DNA of 64,000 nt from Geobacteraceae bacterium (GTDB lineage: Bacteria > Desulfobacterota > Desulfuromonadia > Geobacterales > Geobacteraceae): NCBI GenBank assembly GCA_009773645.1, contig WSYB01000042.1, positions 1-64,000 on the forward strand, in the 5' to 3' direction. The notes under the pieces are model-generated. The model was given only the letters and a program-made list of their open reading frames with translations. It was not told the DNA's origin and did no database searches. This document shows positions 54,906-63,194 of the stretch, one piece after another. How positions within the stretch are numbered: the first letter of the stretch is position 1; each line of letters opens with the position of its first letter. A program made the translations under genes and the position numbers.

Positions 54906-55439
54906 AAGGATGGACATCGGGATGTCAAAGCACGGCTTTTCCACTTCACTCATCGACCACTTCGGAACGTGGCCGTTGGCAAAATAGGCGATGATGGTGC
55001 TGGTCTTGCCATCCGCCGTCAATTCACCCCGGAAGGAATGATAGGTTTCCCATGGCGAGAAGCCGGTCATCCGGTGGCTGACGATCTGGTAGGTCTTGAC
55101 GGTGAGGGTCATGTCCACGGCAGCCGGCTGACCATTGGCGATTACCTCGACAGGAAGGCCACGGGCCGCAAACTCCTTTTCCAGCGCGGTCGCGAACCAT
55201 TTTATCGGGTCTTCAACATTCTCCAGGTTGATCTTGATATTTCTCAAGTTTGAAATCGGGCGCTGGAAGACTACGTCCTTCCGCTGGTCTACCACTCTCA
55301 TGACGAGCTTTTTCCCGGAGACGGAATCGTACTGGAAAGAAGAGGCCTGGGGATCGTGGATAGTGTATTTGAGGGAACAGCCGGTGCTCAAACAAAAAAA
55401 CAGTGCGATTACGGAAAACTTCACGAGATTTGCGTTCAT
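54897..55439 (-). CDS. Lipoprotein, possibly C-terminally truncated
   Basis: A 180-residue lipoprotein: leader with lipobox LSTGC, then a YajG-like mixed alpha/beta domain (GKKLVMRVVDQRKDVVFQRP, FATALEKEFAARGLPVEVIA, and MTLTVKTYQIVSHRM). The C-terminus ends abruptly at FDIPMSILKV; the last bases and the TGA stop belong to structured repeat copy B. Related lipoproteins often continue with a helix after this point, so truncation is likely but unproved. AAGGAGG precedes the ATG. Confidence 0.7.
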   Translation of the reverse strand: MNANLVKFSVIALFFCLSTGCSLKYTIHDPQASSFQYDSVSGKKLVMRVVDQRKDVVFQRPISNLRNIKINLENVEDPIKWFATALEKEFAARGLPVEVIANGQPAAVDMTLTVKTYQIVSHRMTGFSPWETYHSFRGELTADGKTSTIIAYFANGHVPKWSMSEVEKPCFDIPMSILKV

Positions 55440-55606
55440 GTTTTTCTCCTCCTTAGAAGAAATATCCTCACCGATTCAGTGTGGAGACAAACCCAAAGTC
55501 TTTTTAGAAACCTACAAAAGCCTCCATTAAGAAGGTAGAAAGCTGGGGACATAATGGGCCGGTCTTGGTTAATAAAAATGCATATTATCTCCCCGGATTC
55601 TTCGCA

Positions 55607-55822
55607 TCATGGTTCCAACAATCTCCGCAAGATTTGTTCATATTCAGCTAGTTTTCTCTCCAGCAACCGGAGCTCGTCAACGGTGTAGACCGCTTCCCCT
55701 CGTGCGATCTCCTCTTGTAGGTCCCCAATCATCTCCTGAATGCTCGACTGCCTGTTGGGCGATTCCTCCCTGCCGAGCAGGCGCATGTTCCTGGGAGCCG
55801 TTTCGTCTCCATCCTTTAGCAC
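55607..55822 (-). CDS. Small coiled-coil protein (71 aa)
   Basis: A short helical protein with a C-terminal coiled coil (IQEMIGDLQEEIARGEAVYT, then VDELRLLERKLAEYEQILRR). No family is named. The GTG at 55822 has GGAGG 7 nt upstream; an ATG at 55840 is in frame but overlaps no ribosome site. A helical hairpin of this size suggests a regulatory or anti-sigma-like partner, which is speculation. Confidence 0.6.
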   Translation of the reverse strand: MLKDGDETAPRNMRLLGREESPNRQSSIQEMIGDLQEEIARGEAVYTVDELRLLERKLAEYEQILRRLLEP

Positions 55823-56004
55823 AGATCTACCTCCGGTCATTCGGAAACAGATAGGAATTCAGCCTTCTTATACCATGATTCTTAACTGTTTTAAATCTTT
55901 TATGAAGACCTATTGACTCTAGTGCAAACACAGCTTTCACAAAATACGCCACCCCAAAGAAAAGGCGCGGCGTGCTAAACCTCCTCGACCGGACTTCACC
56001 CTGA

Positions 56005-56041
56005 AAATCAAAAGAGCCGCATGGTCTCCCGTGCGGCTCTC
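56005..56041 (-). terminator. Intrinsic terminator after ettA
   Basis: On the minus strand AGAGCCGCA pairs with TGCGGCTCT around an 11-nt loop, followed by TTTGATTTT; about 22 nt past the ettA stop. Confidence 0.85.
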
Positions 56042-56062
56042 CTCCCCTGCCCTATCAAAATT

Positions 56063-57742
56063 TTACCCCCGCGTCAGCTGCCGGTACTTGATCCGGTGCG
56101 GGATGTCCGCTGCTGCGCCGAGGCGCCGCTTGCGGTCCTCTTCGTACTCCGTGTAGTTCCCGTCGAACCAGACCACCGTGCTCTCCCCCTCGAAGGCGAG
56201 GATGTGAGTGGCGATCCGGTCGAGGAACCAGCGGTCGTGGCTGATGACCACGGCGCAGCCGGCAAAGTTCTCCAGCGCCTCCTCCAGGGCGCGCATGGTG
56301 TTCACATCCAGGTCGTTGGTCGGCTCGTCCAGGAGGATGACGTTCCCCCCCTCCTTGAGCATCTTGGCCAGATGCGCCCGGTTACGCTCCCCGCCAGAAA
56401 GCATCCCCACCTTCTTCTGCTGGTCGGCGCCGGAGAAGTTGAAGCGGGCCACGTAGGCGCGGGAGTTGACGCTCATCTTGCCGAGCTGGATGGTCTCCTG
56501 GCCGCCGGAGACCTCCTCCCAGAGGCTCTTGTCGGGGTGGAGCGCATCGCGGCTCTGGTCCACGTAGGCGAGCTTCACGGTGTCGCCGATGCGGAAAGAG
56601 CCGGAGTCGGGCTCCTCCTGGCCGGTGATCATCCGGAAGAGAGTCGTCTTCCCCGCGCCGTTGGGGCCGATAACCCCGACAATGCCGCCGGGGGGGAGCT
56701 GGAAGCTCATCCCCTCGAAGAGGAGGCGGTCGCCGTACGCCTTGGAGAGGTTGTCCGCCTCGATGACGACATTGCCGAGCCGCGGCCCGGGGGGGATGTA
56801 GATCTCCAGGTCCCGTGCGTGCCGCTCGCTCTCCTGGGAGAGGAGCTGCTCGTAGGAGGTGATGCGCGCCTTCGCTTTCGCATGGCGACCTTTGGGGCTC
56901 ATCCTGATCCAGTCGAGCTCACGCTGAAGGGTCTTCTGCCGCTCGCTTTCAGTCTTCTCCTCCCGCTTAAGCCGCTGCTCCTTCTGCTCCAGCCACGACG
57001 AGTAGTTCCCCTTCCAGGGAATCCCCTCCCCCCGGTCCAGCTCCAGAATCCATCCCGCCACGTTGTCGAGGAAGTAACGGTCGTGGGTGACGGCGATCAC
57101 CGTGCCGGCGTAGTTCTGCAGATGGTGCTCCAGCCAGGCGATGGTCTCGGCGTCCAGGTGGTTGGTCGGCTCGTCCAGCAGCAGGATGTCCGGCTTCTGC
57201 AGCAGGAGCCGGCACAGGGCGACCCGGCGACGCTCCCCGCCGGAGAGGACCTTGACAAGGGTGTCGCCGGGAGGACAGCGCAGGGCATCCATGGCCATCT
57301 CCAGGCGCGAGTCCAGGTCCCAGGCGTCCAGATGGTCCAGTTTCTCCTGCACCTCTCCCTGGCGGGCGATCAGCTTGTCGAAATCGGCATCGGGATCGGC
57401 GAACCGGGCGGTGATCTCGTTGAACTCAGCCAGGAGGTTGACCGTCTCCTGCACCCCCTCTTCCACGATCTCCCGCACGGTCTTGCTGTCGTCCAGCCGC
57501 GGCTCCTGCTCCAGGAAACCGACCGTGTAGCCGGCGGAAAGAACCGCCTGACCGTTGAATTCCTTATCCACCCCCGCCATGATACGGAGAAGCGAACTCT
57601 TGCCCGAGCCGTTGAGGCCCAGCACGCCGATCTTGGCGCCATAGAAATAGGAAAGTGAGATGTCCTTCAGGACCGGTTTCTTGTCGTAATACCTGCTCAC
57701 CCGCATCATGGTGTAGATGACTTTGTTAGGTTCATTGCTCAT
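56063..57742 (-). CDS. ettA: Energy-dependent translational throttle protein EttA (ABC-F)
   Basis: A 559-residue ABC-F ATPase with two nucleotide-binding domains: Walker A GLNGSGKSS and GPNGAGKTT, signatures LSGGERRRVALCRLL and LSGGERNRAHLAKML, Walker B LLLDEPTNHLD and ILLDEPTNDLD. The inter-domain linker and the arm are the size of EttA, which binds the ribosomal E site and gates the first peptide bond by ATP/ADP level. There is no transmembrane part. The ribosome site GGAGG is 16 nt from the ATG, further than usual. Confidence 0.95.
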   Translation of the reverse strand: MSNEPNKVIYTMMRVSRYYDKKPVLKDISLSYFYGAKIGVLGLNGSGKSSLLRIMAGVDKEFNGQAVLSAGYTVGFLEQEPRLDDSKTVREIVEEGVQETVNLLAEFNEITARFADPDADFDKLIARQGEVQEKLDHLDAWDLDSRLEMAMDALRCPPGDTLVKVLSGGERRRVALCRLLLQKPDILLLDEPTNHLDAETIAWLEHHLQNYAGTVIAVTHDRYFLDNVAGWILELDRGEGIPWKGNYSSWLEQKEQRLKREEKTESERQKTLQRELDWIRMSPKGRHAKAKARITSYEQLLSQESERHARDLEIYIPPGPRLGNVVIEADNLSKAYGDRLLFEGMSFQLPPGGIVGVIGPNGAGKTTLFRMITGQEEPDSGSFRIGDTVKLAYVDQSRDALHPDKSLWEEVSGGQETIQLGKMSVNSRAYVARFNFSGADQQKKVGMLSGGERNRAHLAKMLKEGGNVILLDEPTNDLDVNTMRALEEALENFAGCAVVISHDRWFLDRIATHILAFEGESTVVWFDGNYTEYEEDRKRRLGAAADIPHRIKYRQLTRG

Positions 57743-58125
57743 GGGTAATGTATGTAACCTCCGGAGAAATTGATCTCTTTTTGTACACTTGCAGATGTTG
57801 AAGTGTCAATAGCTGTTTTGTTTCCGCTTGTCCGGCTGTCTCCCCAATCCGGCGGCATGGCGGGCTGAGACAATTTTCCCCTTTAGTTGCGGCGCAATGT
57901 GACGATAAGAGTGAATAGTCGGCAAAAACCACATACAGTTTCGATAGACGACAATACTAAACCATTCGTGAGATTGGGACGGAAAGCCTACAGGGTCTCC
58001 ATGAGACAGCCGGGTTGCCGAAATATCATCGATATTGCGGCCCCGGTTTTTTTGCGGCCGGATAAACAGGAACACCGTGACGGCCCTTAACCCTGACTAA
58101 GCGTAAAGAAGATCGAGAGGTGACA
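57743..58125. other. Gene-free region before the dumbbell gene
   Basis: The gap separates divergent ettA and the dumbbell gene. Short open frames on both strands lack ribosome sites and family likeness. I see no clear repeat, riboswitch or sigma-54 site. It should contain two divergent promoters. Confidence 0.5.
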
Positions 58126-61020
58126 ATGTTGAATCTGGACAAATCGTTGCACTGCATAGATACGGCCGAGCAGGATGTGGTTGAAATATACCGCTCCTCA
58201 TCCACTCAGTCCATTTCTCCTGCCGGCCTTGCAAGTCAGCCCTGCGAAGCCTTTGTATGCGTGGTCAAGGCAGGTGAAGCGGTGCACATCTATGGGCCGC
58301 TGCTGCTGACCGGAAATAAAAAGGTGCTGGTTTATACCCCCGAGAAACAGCCGACAGATAAGGGCGCCTACGCTGAAACAGTTAAAGAATCCCTCGCATA
58401 CATGGAAACCCTGGGTTTTACGATGCAGAGCGTTAATTTGAATTTCGGCAAAGCATTGCGGGAAGTGATAATACGCGATATCCGTGTGCTGCGGAGCCCT
58501 CATGCCCACAAAAAGGCTGCGGCTAAACATGCCGCCACAGAAAAACGTCTCGCCGCAGATGAGGCAGCGATAAAAAAAGCTGACACGGAAAAGCCGGCAG
58601 CAGATAAAACTAAAACCGAACCGCTGCCAACGGGAAAGGGGGCGGTCGAAAAAGCCGGGACGGGTCCGCGGCCGACGGAACAGAGCGGCAAGGAACCGCT
58701 GGTTTCTGAAAAAGAGACGGCAGAGAAAGCTGCGGCCGAGGAAGTGGCGGTTGTGAAGGTCGAAGCGGAAAGGCCGGTTGCAGAAACAATCATGGCCGAT
58801 GACATGGCCACTTTGGAAGCGGAAACGGAAAAACTTGCCGCAGAGAACGCCGAGAAGGAACGGTTGATTGCTGAGAAAACGGCAGCAGAGAAAGCATTGG
58901 CCGAGGAACTGGCCGCTGTGAAAGCCGAAATAGAAAGGGTCGCCTTTGAGAATGAAGAAAAGAAAAATTTGGTTGCTGAAAAGAGAACGGCAGAGAAAGC
59001 CTTGGCCGGAGAATTGGCAGCAGCGAAAGCCGAGATGGAAAGAGTTGCCGCAGCACATGCAGAGCATGAACGGTTGATTGCTGAGAAAACGGAAGCCCAT
59101 AAAACTGTGACCGAAGAACTGGCCGCCTTGAAAGCGGAAACGGAAAAACTTGCCGCAGAAAATGCTGAGAAGGAGAGCGTGACTGCTGAAATGACGGCGG
59201 CTTGGAATACCATGGCCGACGAACTGGCGGCTGTGAAAGTTGAGGTGGAAAGGCTGTCCGCTGCGATCGCCGAAAAAGAACGGGTTGGTACTGAGAAGAG
59301 TGCGGCAGAAAAAGCTGCGGCCAAGGAACTGGAGACCTTGAAAGCAGAAGCGGAAAGATTGGCCACCGAAAACGCCGGGAAAGAAAGGTTGGCCGATGAA
59401 ACAGCAGCGGCTGAAAAAACTGCGGCCGACGAACTCCTGGCTGTGAAAGCCGACTTGGAGAGACTGGCCGTAGCCGTCACAGAAAAGGAACAACTGATCG
59501 CCGAGAAAGCAAGGTCTAAAAAAATTGTGACGGAAGAACTGGCAGCCGTGAAAGAAAAAGTGGAAAGGCTGGCCGCAGATAATACGGAAAAGGAGCGGTT
59601 GGCTGCTGAATTGAGTCGGGCGGACAAAGCGTTGGCCGGTGAGCTTGCCGATATGCAGGCAGAAGAGGAAAGGCTGTCTGCCGCAATTATCGAAACGGAA
59701 CGGTCCATCGCGGAGAAGAGTGCGGCAGAAAAAGCCGCGGTAGAGGAACTGGCCGCCTTAAAAGCTGAAGTTGAACGGCTGGCGGAAACGAATATCGAGA
59801 TGCAGAGGCTCGTCATTGAAAAGACGGTGGAGGAAAAAGCTGCAGCCGTTCACCTGGGGGCTCTGAAAGCCGAGCTGGAACGTCTGACCTCAGAGAATGC
59901 CCACAAGGAACGGTTGATTGCCGAGAAGACGGCGACGGAAGAGTGCGCGGCCGAAGAACTGGCAAGCGTGAGAGCCGACATTCAAAGGATGGCCGCAGCG
60001 AATGTTGTGAACGACCGGTTGTTTACTGAGAAGACGGTGCCGGAAACCGCTGCAGTCGGAGAGCTTGCAGCGGTGAAAGCCAAAGCGGAAGGGCTGGCTG
60101 CGGAGAAGGTCGAGATGGAGAGGCTGGTAGCTGATAAGACGGCCGCGGAAAAAGCGGCAATCCATGAGCTGGCAGTTGCAAAAGCCGACTTGGAAAGACT
60201 GGCGACGGAAAAGACCGATCTGGAGAGAGTGGTTGCCGAAAAGACGGCCGCAGAAAAGAATGCTGCCGACAAACTGGCGGCCATTAAAGCCAGGTTTGAA
60301 AGAGTGGCCGTAGAGAATGCGGAAAAGAAACGGTTGGCCGCAGAAAAGACAACCGGGAAAAAGGGGGAAGTGGAACGCCCGGCTGCGGGAAAAACGGCGG
60401 CCTCACATGCTGAAGCCGAAAAACCGGCACATAATGAATCAGCAGGAATGAAACCCGGAGCGGAGCAGCCGGTGGCAACGAAGGAGGTCGAAGAGGCTGA
60501 AGCCGGGAGATCAGCGGCTGTGCAAGCCTTGACCGAAAACCATTCGTCTGATCCATTCGCATTCATGGGAGCAGAGGAACCGGAATCTTCGCCCTCCCTT
60601 ACTCCCCGATCGGCAGGTCCGGCCACGGCGTTTCTTGTGGACAAGTCCCTGGAACGGATTGAATTCCATGGGGCGGAAGACGTAATAGAGCTGCATCAGT
60701 CGCTGAACAAGGCCCGTATTGCACTGGAAGGCCATTCAACACAGGATTGCAGCGCTTACCTCTGTGGAATGAAAAAGGACGGCTCCACCCGCGTATATAT
60801 CGCAATGCTGCTCACCAAGAGCAACAAGGTGCTCGTGTACACCCCTGAAAAACAGCCGGGAAATGCGGCTGCCTATGCAAAAACCATTCAGGATGCCCTG
60901 GATTTTGTTGAAATAGTCGGATTTATGATGGATGCCGTAAAGTTGGGGACCGGTGTGGAAACCCGGGCAAAGGCGCTGCATCAGATACCCGTGCTGTATA
61001 GGGTGGAAGGCGGAACATGA
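58126..61020 (+). CDS. Dumbbell protein: duplicated end domains joined by a 35-residue-repeat coiled coil
   Basis: A 964-residue protein with no signal peptide. Residues 1-125 and 836-961 are homologous domains: both have DKSL near the start, a Cys in S(Q/T)(P/D)C, KVLVYTPEKQP (at 66 and 901), AYA-T and a GF-M strand. Between them lie a Lys/Ala/Glu-rich region (126-236), fourteen 35-residue repeats (237-726) and a disordered linker (727-835). The repeats follow heptad spacing (ERLIAEKTAAEKALAEELAA), so a rigid rod about 70 nm long is expected if fully helical. GAGAGGTG precedes the ATG. Function unknown. Confidence 0.88.
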   Translation: MLNLDKSLHCIDTAEQDVVEIYRSSSTQSISPAGLASQPCEAFVCVVKAGEAVHIYGPLLLTGNKKVLVYTPEKQPTDKGAYAETVKESLAYMETLGFTMQSVNLNFGKALREVIIRDIRVLRSPHAHKKAAAKHAATEKRLAADEAAIKKADTEKPAADKTKTEPLPTGKGAVEKAGTGPRPTEQSGKEPLVSEKETAEKAAAEEVAVVKVEAERPVAETIMADDMATLEAETEKLAAENAEKERLIAEKTAAEKALAEELAAVKAEIERVAFENEEKKNLVAEKRTAEKALAGELAAAKAEMERVAAAHAEHERLIAEKTEAHKTVTEELAALKAETEKLAAENAEKESVTAEMTAAWNTMADELAAVKVEVERLSAAIAEKERVGTEKSAAEKAAAKELETLKAEAERLATENAGKERLADETAAAEKTAADELLAVKADLERLAVAVTEKEQLIAEKARSKKIVTEELAAVKEKVERLAADNTEKERLAAELSRADKALAGELADMQAEEERLSAAIIETERSIAEKSAAEKAAVEELAALKAEVERLAETNIEMQRLVIEKTVEEKAAAVHLGALKAELERLTSENAHKERLIAEKTATEECAAEELASVRADIQRMAAANVVNDRLFTEKTVPETAAVGELAAVKAKAEGLAAEKVEMERLVADKTAAEKAAIHELAVAKADLERLATEKTDLERVVAEKTAAEKNAADKLAAIKARFERVAVENAEKKRLAAEKTTGKKGEVERPAAGKTAASHAEAEKPAHNESAGMKPGAEQPVATKEVEEAEAGRSAAVQALTENHSSDPFAFMGAEEPESSPSLTPRSAGPATAFLVDKSLERIEFHGAEDVIELHQSLNKARIALEGHSTQDCSAYLCGMKKDGSTRVYIAMLLTKSNKVLVYTPEKQPGNAAAYAKTIQDALDFVEIVGFMMDAVKLGTGVETRAKALHQIPVLYRVEGGT
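58834..60303 (+). repeat. Fourteen 105-bp coding repeats
   Basis: Fourteen consecutive units of exactly 105 bp (35 codons = five heptads) without one insertion or deletion; a fifteenth starts at 60304 and decays. The protein consensus runs LAAENAEKERLIAEKTAAEK then ALAEELAAVKAEVER. DNA copies have diverged well beyond recent duplication, so length conservation looks selected. Confidence 0.92.
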
Positions 61021-61024
61021 GAAT

Positions 61025-61780
61025 TCAGTGGCGTTCCATACGTTGTCTGTGCTTTGCCAGGCTATCGCCCAGAAGTGAGATGATTTCGGTTGCCGCGTTC
61101 ACGATGTGGTCTCTGCCCAAACCGACGTTGGTCATTTCCCGGTAAAAGGATTTTGCCAGTATTTTTACCAGCTTGGCAGGATCCTGCGTGGTCAGGTTAA
61201 TGGCGCTGCTCACAGTTTTTCCCGATTCCCGGGCCAAGGCCAGCTGCGCATACCGGGAGTTCAGAAGATTTTGCAGCTGGATCACCTGGATCGACTTTCC
61301 CACCAGCAGGGCCACGAAGGTCGCCAGATTAAGGTCATTATGATCAAAACAGCGGCCATCCTTTGCATTGCTTATGTTGAACACGCCGATCACCTTGCCG
61401 TTGATCACGATGGGGACCGACATAAAGCTTTTGTTCGGATCACCGGGACGACGTGCCAGTGGAAGCAATGGTGAATTCTGGATATTGTCGACCAGGAGCG
61501 CCTGGCCGGTGGCGGCAACGTGGCCGGCAATGCCGTGATTTATTTTTGTGGCCTCCTTAAACGCTTTTGCGGGGAGAGGGCCGCAGGTGGCAAAGACCCT
61601 CAGCCTGAATTCGCCCGAGCCTTGTTCATCCTTAAAGAGCATGATCGAGCAGTTTTCCACGTAAAGGAGGTTGGCCGCAAGGGAGACCAGTTCATCAAGG
61701 CTGACATCCATGTTGGCCTGCTGTTCGAGGAAACTGGAAAGGCCGATCAGTTTGACAAAATAATTCTCTTCGTTTTTCAT
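61025..61780 (-). CDS. GAF-domain protein
   Basis: A 251-residue soluble protein with one GAF domain (about residues 25-165: SLDELVSLAANLLYVENCSI, INHGIAGHVAATGQALLVDN, SFMSVPIVINGKVIGVFNIS) followed by a helical tail. The tail helices (RDHIVNAATEIISLLGDSLA) lack the catalytic motifs of a kinase, cyclase or phosphodiesterase. It may sense a ligand and pass the signal to the response-regulator cyclase 14 nt upstream. GAGGTG precedes the ATG. Convergent with the dumbbell gene. Confidence 0.85.
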   Translation of the reverse strand: MKNEENYFVKLIGLSSFLEQQANMDVSLDELVSLAANLLYVENCSIMLFKDEQGSGEFRLRVFATCGPLPAKAFKEATKINHGIAGHVAATGQALLVDNIQNSPLLPLARRPGDPNKSFMSVPIVINGKVIGVFNISNAKDGRCFDHNDLNLATFVALLVGKSIQVIQLQNLLNSRYAQLALARESGKTVSSAINLTTQDPAKLVKILAKSFYREMTNVGLGRDHIVNAATEIISLLGDSLAKHRQRMERH

Positions 61781-61794
61781 GGGAACACCTCATT

Positions 61795-62748
61795 TCACAG
61801 TTGGATCCCTATAACCCTGTTTCTCCCCCCGTTTTTCGCCTGGTAAAGGCATTTATCGGCATGACCTGCAAGAATTTCCGCCGTTACCGGTTCTCTCTGG
61901 TACTCCGGGTCAAAGCTCGCCACTCCCAGGCTTGCGGTAATCCTTATAACCGTGCCGTTCGTTCTGGTGGCTCTCCCGGCAACCAGCTGACGCAACCTCT
62001 CTGCAACAACCATAGCACCGGGCAGATCGGTTTCCGGCAGGACTATCACAAACTCCTCACCGCCAAATCGCGCCGGCCAGTCAATTTCCTTGCGGATGGA
62101 ACCTGTTATGCAGTCGGCGCACCCTTTGAGCACAATGTCTCCGGTCTGATGCCCGTAAGTGTCATTGACCGCCTTGAAATGATCAATATCCAGCATTATG
62201 AGCGACATGGGGCGTTCATACCGGTAAGCCCTCTTGATTTCATGGGGAAGCCGTTCGTTCAGATAGCGCCTGTTGAATATCCCGGTCAGGGAGTCTTTCA
62301 GGGAAAGGTTCTTGATCTCCTCGAGGCTGGTTTTCAGAGAGCTCTCGAGGTCCAGAATTCGCCTGGCGGTTTTCAAACGGACCGTCAGTTCGGCCGGGTT
62401 GACCGGTTTGACCAGGTATTCGTCCGCGCCGGCCTCCAGCCCCTGTATCATCTCTGTTTTAGAATCCTGTGAGGTCAGGAGGATGATATAGGTGTATCGC
62501 TCCGAGTGGCTCTCCCTTATGACGCGGCACAGCTCCAGTCCATCCATTTCAGGCATGACCCAGTCGGTCATGATTATGGGGTAATAACCGTTCCCGTATA
62601 TCTCAAGCGCCTCGCGCCCGTTCCCCGCGGAGACAACCTCGTAACCGGCCTCCATAAGGCTCGCCTCGAGAATTTTCCGCATGAGAAGGTTGTCTTCGAC
62701 GACCAATACGGGAAAAGCAAATTTTGTCGTCCGGGTAATGCCGTTCAT
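61795..62748 (-). CDS. Response regulator with GGDEF domain (diguanylate cyclase)
   Basis: A 317-residue receiver-GGDEF protein of PleD/WspR type with one receiver: LVVEDN, phospho-accepting D62 (IIMTDWVMP), LLTSQDS and LVKPVNP; then the cyclase domain with DSLTGIFNRRYLNERL, IMLDIDHFKAVNDTYGH and the active-site motif GGEEF at 229-233. The upstream inhibitory RXXD site is altered (RKEID). It should make c-di-GMP when phosphorylated. The start is uncertain: ATG 62748 has a weak site, and the frame continues 50 codons upstream. Confidence 0.9.
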   Translation of the reverse strand: MNGITRTTKFAFPVLVVEDNLLMRKILEASLMEAGYEVVSAGNGREALEIYGNGYYPIIMTDWVMPEMDGLELCRVIRESHSERYTYIILLTSQDSKTEMIQGLEAGADEYLVKPVNPAELTVRLKTARRILDLESSLKTSLEEIKNLSLKDSLTGIFNRRYLNERLPHEIKRAYRYERPMSLIMLDIDHFKAVNDTYGHQTGDIVLKGCADCITGSIRKEIDWPARFGGEEFVIVLPETDLPGAMVVAERLRQLVAGRATRTNGTVIRITASLGVASFDPEYQREPVTAEILAGHADKCLYQAKNGGRNRVIGIQL

Positions 62749-62967
62749 AATGAGCTTTTCGGTATAACAACCGCTTTTCTTTAATACGTGCAAAATTATC
62801 GTCTCATCCCGGCTTGACACCGCCCCGATCTGAAATACACTTGAAGTATCGTTATCAACAATCAATATGCGATTTATTATCGCTATCATGAATAACATGG
62901 TGCTTTGAAATGGCCGGCAACGGGCCAGAGTTGACTATTCTCCCATGGGGAAAGGAGGTGACTCGGG

Positions 62968-63072
62968 ATGAAAAAGGCATTGAGTGCCGACGCTCTGTTG
63001 AAGGAGGCCGCTTTCTGGGATGACCTGAAAAAGGCCGCCAAAGAAAATCCTGGCAAAGCATGCCAGAAATGA
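62968..63072 (+). CDS. 34-aa peptide before a radical SAM gene, candidate precursor
   Basis: The frame encodes MKKALSADALLKEAAFWDDL then KKAAKENPGKACQK. A near-perfect AAAGGAGGTGA ribosome site stands 7-9 nt before the ATG, much stronger than most in the window. It is helical and charged at first, with one Cys three residues from the end. Position just upstream of a radical SAM/SPASM-like maturase fits a ribosomal peptide precursor, with leader and short core, but no known precursor family is recognised. Confidence 0.5.
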   Translation: MKKALSADALLKEAAFWDDLKKAAKENPGKACQK

Positions 63073-63194
63073 AAGAGTTGAAAGAGCGGAAGCTGACGGT
63101 TGCCAGGTTGGCAACGAGGACACGCAAGCAGGTATGGCGCAATGAATCCGCCGTACCTGCTTACGTATTTTTGGGTAATCAACAATGTCGATAA
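63069..63194 (+). CDS. 41-aa basic ORF bridging the peptide and radical SAM genes
   Basis: The ATG overlaps the stop of the 34-aa ORF (ATGA) and the frame ends inside the first codons of the radical SAM gene. The product is Arg/Lys-rich (KELKERKLTVARLATRTRKQ) with one Cys near the end. No separate ribosome site is seen. It may be a coupled small gene, or merely the path that carries ribosomes to the maturase start. Confidence 0.3.
   Translation: MKELKERKLTVARLATRTRKQVWRNESAVPAYVFLGNQQCR

Noticed and set aside
57887-58090. 67-codon plus-strand frame in the ettA-dumbbell gap
   Set aside because: No ribosome site and no recognisable pattern; left as gene-free.
58198-59816. Two long minus-strand frames (over 430 codons) under the dumbbell gene
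   Set aside because: They are by-products of the repeated Ala/Glu/Lys codons on the other strand; Ser/Ala-rich nonsense composition and no ribosome site.
62749-62898. Extra 50-residue N-terminus of the GGDEF protein with RILIVDND
   Set aside because: The motif hints at a second receiver start, but only 50 residues precede an intact receiver and no good ribosome site supports it; kept only as a start uncertainty.
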